64,000 bases of DNA from the NCBI GenBank assembly GCA_027575765.1, contig JANBPT010000001.1, positions 168,570 to 232,569 on the forward strand. The letters are read 5' to 3'. The position numbers and the translations under genes were made by a program. This stretch comes from Tieghemiomyces parasiticus (taxonomy: Eukaryota > Kickxellomycota > Dimargaritomycetes > Dimargaritales > Dimargaritaceae). Under the pieces are notes generated by a model, which made no database searches, had not been told where the DNA came from, and worked only from the letters and a program-made list of their open reading frames with translations. Of this stretch, positions 44,265-53,592 are shown piece by piece (within the stretch, counting starts at the first letter, position 1; each line of letters begins with the position of its first letter).

Positions 44265-44274
44265 TATAAAAATA
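44265..44274 (+). promoter_or_regulatory. TATA box of the coiled-coil repeat gene
   Basis: TATAAAAATA lies 162 bases upstream of the ATG at 44436, ahead of a C-rich leader. The layout is the same as in front of the secreted-protein gene at 40186. Confidence 0.5.
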
Positions 44275-44435
44275 GTACGCCCTCGCTTGCCAGTCCCTTT
44301 ATTCTTCCCCGCCGACTCCGCTTTTAACCCCCCCCCCCCCTGCCTTCACCACCACCCCCCCCTATACAGTCACCCCCTCCCCCCCCTCCACCTCTGCCCC
44401 CACAGTCTCCACCACCCTCACCGCCATTACCAACG

Positions 44436-45743
44436 ATGGCTGAGAACTTGATGCAACGCGCATTTTCTTCTCTTCCCAACCTCCCGCTCACCGCCATGTT
44501 TGCCATGGACTTTTGGCAAATCATTGCCGCCATAGTGCTGGTGGTGTTTTGTATCGTCTGCTCGAACGTTAAAGCCACAGACGACGACTTGGCCAACGTC
44601 GACATGTCGATCATGCACACCGGACAGGTCCCTGCGACCTATGACAACGCCGCACGCGATAACTCGCAGTTTCCCCGCCGCCCTCTCGAGATTTCCGGCA
44701 GTCTTCGTTGCAACGACTTCAACGGGGATGTTAACCAGGTTGGACCTCGTATGACTGAGGCTGAGATGCTGCGCCGAATTGATCTGGCCCGCGCAGATGC
44801 CGAGGCCCAGATTGCTTCCGAGCGTACCAAATCCGACACTCTGCTGTTTGCCGAACGTTCCGGTGCCCGTGCCAGGATTACTGCCGAGCGTGCCCAACGT
44901 GCCAAAGCCGAGGCCATGATTTCGAGCGAGCGTGCCGAGCGTGCCAGGGTCGAGGAACAGATTTCTGCCGAACGCATTGAGCGTGCCAGGGTCGAGGCCC
45001 TGATTTCTGTCGAACGCGCCGAGGCCGAGGACCGTATTTCTGCCGAACGCGCCGATGCCAAGAAGAGAATGATTGCCGCGTGTACCAAATTCGAGGCTGA
45101 TGCCGAAGAGAAAATGGTTGCCACGTGTGCCAAGTTCAAGGCTGATGCCGAAGAGAAAATGGTTGCCACGTGTGCCAAGTTCAAGGCTGATGCCGAAGAG
45201 AAAATGGTTGCCACGTGTACCAAATTCAAGACTGATGCCGAGGCCGTGATTCATGCCACTTGTGCTAAAATCGATGCTAACGTCGAGGCTAAAGCTAAGG
45301 CGAAGGCCGAGGCCGCAATTGCTGACGTCGAGGCTAAAGCTGAGGCTAAGGTCGAGGCCCTGGTTGCTGCCAAGTGTGCCAGAATCAAGGCCGAGGCCAA
45401 AGCCCTGATTGCTGCCGAGCGTGACAAAGCCAATTCCAAGGTCCGAATTTACGCTGCGGAATCGGAAACCTACCTGGCCGAGACCAATCAAATGGAGGTC
45501 GCAGAGGGAGGTGCCAGAGAGGGCCACCAAGGCGGCGATTTGATCACCTCTCACCGCCAGGTCCACGAGCGTCAGGCCTTTTATGAAATCGACGACGAGC
45601 GCCCCCATAAGATCCCTCGGGGCGCGACTCAGCTAGCCCTTCACCCTCATCACCACCAGGGCATGGAGGCGAACAACGACCCGGCGGGCGCAAGCACCGC
45701 CGGTAACCGCGCAGCACGCGGATGTACGGTAAGTGTCCATTAG
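44436..45743 (+). CDS. single-pass membrane protein with repetitive charged helical body, unknown function
   Basis: 435 residues as an unspliced frame. Residues 1-20 are followed by a hydrophobic segment (FWQIIAAIVLVVFCIVC), so the protein is probably membrane-anchored or carries a signal sequence. Residues 105-350 are highly charged Ala/Glu/Arg/Lys-rich repeats (AERAQRAKAEAMISSERAER and variants) predicted to form long helices or coiled coil. Three nearly identical 45-bp units (see repeat entry) carry one Cys each, giving regularly spaced cysteines. The C-terminal 90 residues are His/Gly-rich and disordered. No known family is recognised; the body resembles generic coiled-coil proteins only by composition. 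A strong donor (ACG then GTAAGT at 45729) lies just before the TAG, so the true C-terminus may be spliced to an exon I cannot identify. A TATA box lies upstream. Confidence 0.65.
   Translation: MAENLMQRAFSSLPNLPLTAMFAMDFWQIIAAIVLVVFCIVCSNVKATDDDLANVDMSIMHTGQVPATYDNAARDNSQFPRRPLEISGSLRCNDFNGDVNQVGPRMTEAEMLRRIDLARADAEAQIASERTKSDTLLFAERSGARARITAERAQRAKAEAMISSERAERARVEEQISAERIERARVEALISVERAEAEDRISAERADAKKRMIAACTKFEADAEEKMVATCAKFKADAEEKMVATCAKFKADAEEKMVATCTKFKTDAEAVIHATCAKIDANVEAKAKAKAEAAIADVEAKAEAKVEALVAAKCARIKAEAKALIAAERDKANSKVRIYAAESETYLAETNQMEVAEGGAREGHQGGDLITSHRQVHERQAFYEIDDERPHKIPRGATQLALHPHHHQGMEANNDPAGASTAGNRAARGCTVSVH
45096..45230 (+). repeat. 45-bp coding tandem repeat
   Basis: Three 45-bp units (45096-45140, 45141-45185, 45186-45230) encode ADAEEKMVATCAKFK twice and ADAEEKMVATCTKFK once. 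The first two are identical at the DNA level or nearly so, which points to recent duplication or homogenisation. Diverged copies flank them on both sides. Confidence 0.88.
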
Positions 45744-47423
45744 TGATCATTTTTTTTTCTTCTAAGGAAAAGTTTCGGGGCCAGTGTTCTCGCCCCGGAA
45801 GGGATACCTAGACCGTAAACCCTGAATCTCTTTATCGAGCTTCTAATGACTCGGTATTGCTCTGTGAACGCCACTCGATCCTACGCACCTACTCCTACCC
45901 CGTTCCTAGGGCCCTTCGGGCCGTAAGATGCCGCCCCCTACCCGTCTGTTCGAGAGATCGTTCCAGTCGTTCGAATATCGTGAAGAGGACCACTAGGGCC
46001 GAGTGGTTCAAGAGCCATCCTTGCTACCGAACTTGCTTACAAATATGGATATCCTTGCTAACTCGGTGGCATACCTGGTCAGTCTCCGCCCTGACATTGT
46101 CGGATATCATGTCCGTTGTAAGTCAATACGGGATGAGGGCTGTGCCCATACGACTAACCCTAACGGGCGCCTTACTAACCCCCAGGGATACATATGCGAC
46201 TTCGTGAACTAGTCGCGCGCGAAGGAGAAGTGTGGGAGGGAATAACGCTCTATGTATTTGTTTGATCACCATCACCATTCTGGAACTAACCAATATCGCG
46301 GAGACACACTGGCCCCCTGTACGCCTTCCCTGGTCCATTGCAGATTGATCGGCAGGTGCTAGGCTGCTACCGAGAGATCGATACTGTTGGGCTTCACCGA
46401 TGTATGGAGCAATTTGTTCACCGGGCCCAACAGCGTTCGACGTATTGACACGTGGTGTGCGTTCCCCCTTATCCGCAAAGCCGTTAAGGGTATAATACAC
46501 CACAACTTGCAATCTTGTCAATTAGCATCTTAACTGAACGCATTAAATCGCTAAAAACCAACCCCGTGGTCGTTAAATGAGAGGTAGAATGCAATGAGGG
46601 AGGAGGAGACGGCAATGCTTGGGACGACGAACCAGCAGAGACCGGGCCTGCGCGCGCCGATCGAGTGCTCACTGCTTCGGAATATGCCTGGGGGGGGAGA
46701 CGCCTGAGGTTGTGCCGAATCCTCGGCAAGACACACATGGCCGTGCAGTGGCCTCCACGTCACAGGCGGCACCGTCCGGGTCCTGACTTCTTGGCCGCCT
46801 TGACGATGGAAGCCAGGGACGTCCTGGCTGGCCCACTCGCCGTTCCCCCCACGTACGCTCTCTCTCCCCACCTTTTCCCCACACCCTCCCCCGCGTAAGC
46901 CCCCGCCCCGCCAGGTCCCACGGATTGACCACTGCCGTCTGTGCTTTGCCCGTGACCTCCGGCCCCCCTCCCCTTTGCCGCCAGCCCTCCATGGTCAGAC
47001 TGTTTCTCGTACCTGAACCCTTACGCTTCCCACACGCGACAACACTCCGACGCTAACGCCTCTCCCCGTATCCGTTAAAACCCCGTGGCTCCCATTCCGG
47101 CCATCTCTATTTCCCGCGTCCGCATCTCGGCCCAGCCAACCACCCCTCATCCCACTGGCGGCAGCGCCTTTCCTAGCCCCGCCCGCCAATTCTTCTCGGC
47201 TGCCTCCTCCACCGACCTCATCGCCATCTGCCTCATCTCTGGACCCCTGCCTCCCCTCTGAGCCGCCTAACCTGGCCTAGCCTTCCACCCGAGCCACACA
47301 CACACTCCCTCATTCCAAGTCTCGCCAAAAAAGTTTAATTTGATATTGGACCCCTGTCTCCCCCTTATTCTTCCTGCACTTCTCACCTTCCGCTGCCCGC
47401 TTCCCCCTGTTCCTACATCTGCG
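45744..47423. other. spacer and leader of the Ste50-like gene
   Basis: This 1.7 kb stretch may contain an unrecognised last exon of the preceding gene in its first few hundred bases. From about 46740 to 47423 it is strongly C/T-rich, a long leader for the SAM-RA gene. Several frames cross it on both strands without domain evidence. Confidence 0.4.
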
Positions 47424-48863
47424 ATGGCCGCCCCTGAACCCCTGACGCAGTGGGATGTCAACAAGGTCTACGCGTGGTTCTGCAGCCTGGGCTTCCAGAC
47501 GTACGAGAAGGAGATTCGTGACAATGAAATCACCGGGGAAGTGCTCGTCCACCTGCACCATGACGCCCTCCGCGATCTCTCCATTCAGTCCCTCGGCAAA
47601 CGGCTCGTCATCCTGAAGGCCATCTACCAGCTCAAAGTCCAGCATCGCATCCCGCTCACCGGGGATGACTACATTCCACCCGATGTCGAAGGCCCGATCC
47701 CCACCGACGGACCCGGCGGGGGTCCCCACGCCCGGGCCGCCGGGATGGGTGGACCCGGCGACGAGGTGCTCAACCAGGTCGAAAGCCTGCTCGAGGAGCA
47801 GGAAACCATGATCACCCACCTCCAGCGCGAGGTGTCCCGACTGACTCGGGCGGTCAGTCGGTTAGGGACCGATTTTGACCGGTTCCAGGAGGAGGTGCGA
47901 CCCGTCTTCAGTGCCTCGGGTAGCGCCAGTGCCCCCATTCCGCACCCGCTACCAGCACCTCACAGCGGTTACCCGCGCGTCCCCAACGCTAATGGCAGTG
48001 GTCGCGCGGCCGGGTCCCTCGCGGGTAAACGGCCGGCGCCCATCAAGACCCGGATCACCGGGTCACCCAAATCGGTCTTGGGCGGCCACTTCTCGCAGTC
48101 GGCCGTCTCCCTTCACGGCCCCGGCGCCAGCACGCTCTCCCCGATGACGCTCCTGGGCTCCGGCACGCCTGGCGGATCGATAGCGACCGCTATGCCGGCG
48201 TCACCCTCGTCCCCCTCGGACATGTATAATTACAAGGTCTACCCGTACCAGGACATTGGCAACCTCAAACGATCCGATTCGCTACCAGGGTCGGAACAAA
48301 ACGGCTACGCGCGGGGTAGCGTCAGCGGGCCTACCAGTAACAGTGGCAGTAGTCGTCACCGGTACCGGTCCACCGAGAAGGTCGGGACGCCCCCCGGTAC
48401 CACGCCGTTGGTATCGAACGGGGACGCCGTCATTCGCGTGTTTGGCGATAAGGGAATTCACCGCGAGAACGAGTCGTACAAGGCTTTCCGCATCTCGTTT
48501 GACGATACCTGCCACAAGGTCCTCCCGCAAGCCCTCAAGAAGTACAACATTGCCGACGACTGGCGGAACTATTCACTGTGTATCATGTGTGGCAAAGCTG
48601 GTAAGTCCACGGGTAGAGCGTGGTCATATTTTCTAGTGGGGGAAACGAGGGTGAGGTGTTGCACAACGTGCGCCGCCAGTATAGTACGACTAATCCTAAG
48701 CTGGCATGTATTCCACGCCTTATATCCCCTTCGCACACCCTCTTCAGAACACCGCCTACAACTTGACGACCGGCCGCTCCGGTTATTCCAGCAACTTCAG
48801 GCGGCCAATCTGTCACCTTATTTCGTGCTCAAATCGCTCAAGTCGGACACACGGGACGACTAG
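47424..48863 (+). CDS. STE50: SAM and Ras-association adaptor (Ste50-like)
   Basis: Two exons (47424-48600, 48748-48863) give 430 residues. Ste50-type adaptors link a MAPKKK (Ste11) through the SAM domain to small GTPases and membrane through the RA domain, in mating, filamentation and osmotic signalling. The SAM domain is at residues 9-75: WDVNKVYAWFCSLGFQTYEK, then ITGEVLVHLHHDALRDLSI and LGKRLVILKAIYQLK. A short coiled coil follows (VESLLEEQETMITHLQREV), then a Ser/Pro/Gly-rich linker. The RA domain starts near residue 333 (AVIRVFGDKGIHRENESYKA) and ends in exon 2 with LQLDDRPLRLFQQLQ and the tail KSLKSDTRDD. The 147-nt intron has a length divisible by three and no in-frame stop, so retention would insert 49 residues into the RA domain. 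Confidence 0.88.
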   Translation: MAAPEPLTQWDVNKVYAWFCSLGFQTYEKEIRDNEITGEVLVHLHHDALRDLSIQSLGKRLVILKAIYQLKVQHRIPLTGDDYIPPDVEGPIPTDGPGGGPHARAAGMGGPGDEVLNQVESLLEEQETMITHLQREVSRLTRAVSRLGTDFDRFQEEVRPVFSASGSASAPIPHPLPAPHSGYPRVPNANGSGRAAGSLAGKRPAPIKTRITGSPKSVLGGHFSQSAVSLHGPGASTLSPMTLLGSGTPGGSIATAMPASPSSPSDMYNYKVYPYQDIGNLKRSDSLPGSEQNGYARGSVSGPTSNSGSSRHRYRSTEKVGTPPGTTPLVSNGDAVIRVFGDKGIHRENESYKAFRISFDDTCHKVLPQALKKYNIADDWRNYSLCIMCGKAGKSTGRAWSYFLVGETRVRCCTTCAASIVRLILSWHVFHALYPLRTPSSEHRLQLDDRPLRLFQQLQAANLSPYFVLKSLKSDTRDD

Positions 48864-49311
48864 AACTTACCACCCGACTCCTTATATCGCCGTTGCGGCA
48901 TCCCCTCCCCCTTAAGGACCGACTTAATGCGTAGTCACTACGGATGTTGTTTTTTTCTTTTGTACAGCGCATTGGCTACACCCATCTTGACCTACCCCTT
49001 GCATTGCCGACGTTGGCACCCGCTGGGGAGCGCAAGACCCTGGCGTTGGCTCTATAATGGGTCCGGTAAGCTATTTATCCGTAGAAGCGCCGATTGCTAA
49101 GTCATGTCGTATCGTGAAGTCGGTCCCATACTTTGTCGATATATCTACCGTCCTTATTTACCCTCCCACCCTTTAATGAATCACCCGTAACCCACGATTA
49201 CTAACCTCAATTACCGCACGACGACGTTAGTTTTCTGGTTTCTAGATTGCTGGCGCGATTAAAATAGGTTTAATTTAATAGCCTAGGGCCAGACACGGTC
49301 TTGTCCATGGG
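48864..49311. other. convergent intergenic region
   Basis: The gap lies between the 3' ends of the Ste50-like and Jip5 genes. It is AT-rich around 49130-49290, consistent with 3' UTRs. No gene is seen. Confidence 0.5.
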
Positions 49312-51247
49312 CTACAGGCCCGCGTAAAAGCCGTTATTGGTCTTGAGATTCTCCTTCAGTTTCTTGCTCATGGCGTAGTTGCCACCCTTCCGCTTCTTGT
49401 TGCGCACAATCCGGCGAAGCTGGTCCTCGCCTTCGGATTCGGAGTCGTCCTCGGGTTTCCGTACGGCCGGTAGCGTCGAGACCTCCGTCAAGGGTTCGAG
49501 AGCTGGTAGGGCCGACGGCGCGGTGATGGGTGCGGCATCCGGGTCGTCCGTCAGCGTTTGGAGTGCGCTGGCCTCACCCTGGGCTTCACGCTCCTTATCC
49601 GTCTCGGTAGCGTTGTTTTGGGAAATTGCCTGACCGTTCTCATCGTCCACATCGCTCCAGTCGGCGTCGGAGCCCTCTTTACCCTTATCCTTCGCTTCCG
49701 CCGCCGCCGCTGATGCTGCTTTGGCTTCGGCTTCGGCCTGTGCCTTGGCCTCTGATGCCGCCTGTTCCGCCGCCGCCTTCTCAGCCTTTTTAACCTTCTG
49801 TGCCCGTATCTGCTCCGCGATGCGCTTGGTCAGTACGTTCAATACCTGGGGTGGCGGCATGTTCTTTCCCACGGCAGCCAGCAGCCTGCGTTTGACCTCG
49901 GCTTCCTCCTTGGGCGTCAGGATAATTTCGTCGAGGGGTTTAAGTTCAGCCGGCTCGACCGTCGTCGCTTTGGCTTGCTGGCCCTTACCATCACCCTCAT
50001 CGTCGCTGTCATCATCTAGGTCGTCCGAGTCCAGATCTCGGTTGCTTTGCTCGGGATCCATTCGGCGCATCTGATTGGCGTCCCAGATCTTGATGATATT
50101 GTCGTGCGACATGCTGGCGAGGTGGTTTCCATCGTAGGAAAAGTCCAGCTTCTCGATCGGGAAATCGCCGTGGACGCCGACGATACCCACTAGGCTATTG
50201 GGGTGGATCGAAATAACGCTGATGAGGTATAGTATTAAATATAAGTGAAGGCGAGGGTGTGTGCGTGTGATTACAGATGATTAGGATTGGTAAGTTACTT
50301 TTGGGCACGGTCCGGCCAGTAGGTAACTCCGCTACGGGGCACTGGCCTTACGCCTCCCTCTTTCCCGCCCAGAATGCAGGGAGCATTTACGACTATCCGC
50401 TCCCTCCGATAGTTAGAACTTACCGAATGATGCCATCGCCGGCCCCGGTGCACAGTGTGTCTTGGTCCATCCGACACATGGCACTGACCGCGTCGGGGTG
50501 ACCGGGTAGACGATCGTAGTAGTACCCCCAGGCGCCCCACTTGAATATGTTGATCACGCCAGCCTCCATCCCGACGGCGACCCACTTCTGTTTCTTGATG
50601 GGCATGACACAGAGAGGTTCGTCCTCCAAATCTTCCGACTGGTGTAGCAGTTTAGGCCGACGGTAATCCAACGCCGACAGTGTCCCGTCACCGCTGGTCA
50701 CCAGCATGGTGCGGCCGGTCGGGTCGGCCTGGATACTCGAAATGTAGTCCCGGTGGTGGCTAAACTCGCCAGTCACCGCCATTTTGCGGGGCGTGCGGAC
50801 ATCCCAGATCTTGAGCGACCCGTCCTCGGCTCCGGTGGCTACGAGTTGCGAATCAAGACTTTGAATGGCGGTGATGGGTTCGTCGTGGGCGTCGGCGTAC
50901 CGGTGGAGGACCTTTCCATCACAGGCCGGATCAAGGATCGAGAGACTCTTGTCTTTCGAGGCTAGGTAGAGTCGGGTGCCATCCGGGTTAAAACTGAAGC
51001 CACGGCAGGACTTCGGGTTCGGTCGCGTTTGGAAGGCGAGTTGGCTGACCACCCGGCGAGGTCGGACCGGTTTGGTGGTCGTGGGGGAGTTTGGGGCGGC
51101 GGTGACGGCCGGGAGGGTGCCGTCCCAGGGGAGAATGCGGTGGACATAAAGCTCGCCCGTTACCAACCCCGTGGCTAGGAGGTTCTCCTTGGGGTGAAAC
51201 TCCATGGCCACCGGTTGGTGCTGGAACTCTATGCGGTCACTCTTCAT
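49312..51247 (-). CDS. JIP5: WD40 ribosome-biogenesis protein (Jip5/WDR55)
   Basis: Exons 51247-50424 and 50218-49312 join in phase to 576 residues. WDR55/Jip5 is a nucleolar WD-repeat protein needed for rRNA processing of the large subunit. WD blades are visible: PVAMEFHPKENLLATGLVTG, CRGFSFNPDGTRLYLASKDK, PITAIQSLDSQLVATGAEDG then SLKIWDVRTP, YISSIQADPTGRTMLVTSGD, AVSAMCRMDQDTLCTGAGDG and KLDFSYDGNHLASMSHDNII then KIWD. The C-terminal 270 residues are acidic and Lys/Ala-rich (DLDSDDLDDDSDDEGDGKGQ), ending in a basic KNKKRKGGNYAMSKKLKE segment, longer than the family average. I start at the Met at 51247 (MKSDRIEF) because the upstream open part to 51349 is only Pro/Ala/Ser. It is divergent from PA2G4. 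Confidence 0.88.
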
Positions 51248-51738
51248 GGCGAGGTGTAGTGAGTTGGCAGGAGCTGGTAGGAAACTAGCGGGTGGTGAAT
51301 GGGCCGTCGGTGGACTGGGGGCAATGGAGGCATGAGGTGGGGGGGTCAAAGAGGTAAGCGTACAGGCACCGCGGTAAATTTGGTCTGGTTTGACGTGTGG
51401 CGGTGACGACTAGGTGGAGAAAGGCGGGGAGAAAAGGCGGTGAAAAGATTAAAAAAAATATATAGGGAGGAGGTTAGCAGCTCGGGAACTGAGCTACTTT
51501 TTTTTTTTTTTGCAAGTAACTTCGACAACTTCGCCCATGAGCTCCACTGGAGAGAGTGTCGCTGATCAGATTCAACCCACAGCAACCATATCCGCCGTCC
51601 GTCTTGTTCTACAACTACTACTTGGGTCGACTCCAGCCCATACTCCTTTCATTACTACCTAAGGATTCTCTCAGCTACCTACCCGCTAATCCTTACCGAG
51701 CCATTACCCCGCATCACCCAAAACCACTTGCCCACACT
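51248..51738. promoter_or_regulatory. shared divergent promoter, JIP5 / PA2G4
   Basis: This 491-base gap lies between the start codons of two genes implicated in ribosome biogenesis. It contains a poly-T run (51498-51511) and short A/T-rich blocks, which in fungi often mark nucleosome-depleted promoters. Co-regulation is inferred from the layout. Confidence 0.45.
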
Positions 51739-53041
51739 ATGGAGCACGTCGAGGGCATCGAATACTACCAGGCGGCTGCCGCCGTCGTTCACGGTAAGTT
51801 AGCCTTGGCCAAGTCTTGTTACTTGCTATTCGTGTGGTAGTGAGCCTGGCCCAAGACCGCCACCCTCCCCAGCGCCCAACTGACCTCCAACGCTACTACC
51901 TACCTTTCAACACGAACTTTTTTTTTTTGTTGACCTCTTCTTCTTCACAGAGGCACTGAAGGTCGTGCTCGAGCGGTGCACGGTCGGCACCCCCGTGGCC
52001 TCCCTGTGTCTTCTGGGTGACCAGACGATGGACCAGTACGCCTCGCAAATCTGCCCGGGCAGCCAGTTCGCCAAGGGCGTGGCCTATCCGACATCGATCG
52101 CCTTGAATGGCCAGGTACAAAACGTCGCCGTCCAGGCCGACGACAAGGTCACGCTCCAACTTGCCGATGTGGTCAAGGTTGAGATGGCCGCCCACATTGA
52201 CGGCCATGTGGCCTCGCAGGCCCACACGCTGGTGCTTAACCCCAACCCGCAGCAGGCCCTGAGCGACCGCCGGGCGGATACCATCTGCGCGGCCAAGATC
52301 GCCCACGAGGCCCTCCTCCGCCGTCTACGGCCCGGAGTCGAATCCTCCGAACTGACCACGCTGGGTCACGAGATTGTCACCACGTTCCAGTGTGCACCCG
52401 TCGAAGCCACCTACTCCTTCGTCATCGACCGCTACGTCTACCCGGGCTCCCGCATGGTGCCCAACCGGTTCCGCGCCGAGGATAATCAGCCCGAGTTTAC
52501 CTTTGCCGTGGGCGATGTGTTCGTGCTCAATACCCTAGTGAGCAGCGGACCGGGGCAGGTGCGCGACGCGGGTGATATCCGGCCGACGATCTACCAGCGC
52601 GATGTGACCCAGTCGTACTACCTCAAGATGAAATCCGCCGCCCGGTTCTACGACACCGTTGTCCAGCGGCACCCGGTGTTCCCGTTCACGCTCCGCGAGC
52701 TTAGCAGCGGCGAGGACGGCCTCCGGATGAAGCTGGGTCTGACCGAGTGTGTCCAGCGCGGACTCGTCAACCCGCTGATCCCATTGGTCGAGAAACGCCG
52801 TAACGCCTTCGTGGCCCAGTTTCAATCGACGGTCGTCATCACCCATAAGGGCCCCGCGTGCATCACGCCTCCGCAGGCCATGTCGTTCGTGCACTCGCAG
52901 TACAACCTACCGGCCGGGTCGAACGCCGTCCAGGTGCTTAACGAGCCCCTCGAGGTCGTCGATTTGCCGGCCCTCGCCACGATTCGTATTACAAAGGGTA
53001 TGGATAATAAGGACGAGGTGGCCCCAATGGATATGAATTAG
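51739..53041 (+). CDS. PA2G4: PA2G4/EBP1-like protein (inactive methionine aminopeptidase fold)
   Basis: Two exons (51739-51793, 51951-53041) give 381 residues. PA2G4/EBP1 binds ribosomes near the peptide exit tunnel and 60S precursors and has the fold of MetAP2 without peptidase activity. Family segments: EGIEYYQAAAAVVHEALKVV, ICPGSQFAKGVAYPTSIALN, DVVKVEMAAHIDGHVASQAH, FVIDRYVYPGSRMVPNRF, EFTFAVGDVFVLNTLVSSG and VEKRRNAFVAQFQSTVVIT. The metal-binding Asp pair of active MetAPs ('KIDFG...D.A.T') reads KVEM...S.A.T here, so both ligands are changed and it is an expected pseudoenzyme. A lysine/acid-rich C-terminus ends the protein. A short 55-nt first exon encodes the N-terminus. Confidence 0.9.
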
Positions 53042-53592
53042 AGGTTCCTATTATTAAAAAAAAAAGCCCCACCCCCAATACCAAGAAAAAAAACGATAGA
53101 ATCACAATTGTGTTAATAGGACGCCCGAACTACTGTATCTTGCAGAGGTGTTCGCATAGCTAAATTTATCGTTGCGCCTGCTGAGATGGAAATTGTGCGC
53201 TGCCCACTCACCAACTATGCGTCTAGTGTGACGTGTTGTCAGCACGGGCTATGACCAGTCAGTATGCACCGTCGCATTTTGCGCCAGAAATAGTTTTAGT
53301 CTGGCTAACCGACCCGATGGCGCCGCTCGTCCTTTCACACGCCAGCCTTACCGAGTCCGCCTCCCCACCCAACGTGCTTTGAGTTATACCGCAGTCACTT
53401 ATTGCATCCCCCCCCCGCCGGCATACCCACTCCGCACCCCCATGTCCCTACCTCGTACATTGTTGCCTCTTCTCACGAATCCACCACTCATGCACACTTA
53501 ACCCCTTCCTACCAATACCCCAAACTTGTCGAGCGTTACCTCCCCGTCCCTCTCTCCCTCCTCTCCCCCCATCCCTCCTCCTCGCGCTCCAT
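53042..53592. other. intergenic region
   Basis: It lies between PA2G4 and the Pex22-like gene. The start has A-rich runs (53056-53066 and 53083-53091) suited to 3'-end formation. The end, from about 53405, is C/T-rich and is the leader of the next gene. No gene is seen. Confidence 0.5.

Larger units (their letters stand above)
43502..44435. other. spacer with a 30-bp direct repeat and poly-C tract
   Basis: No gene is seen. A 30-bp near-direct repeat occurs at 43593-43622 and 43626-43655. A 13-base run of C lies at 44328-44340, and the whole of 44325-44430 is C-rich, forming the leader of the next gene. Confidence 0.5.

Noticed and set aside
48601..48747. Reading the Ste50-like frame straight through as one exon
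   Set aside because: The segment starts with GTAAGT, ends with TTCAG and interrupts a conserved RA domain that is restored by splicing.
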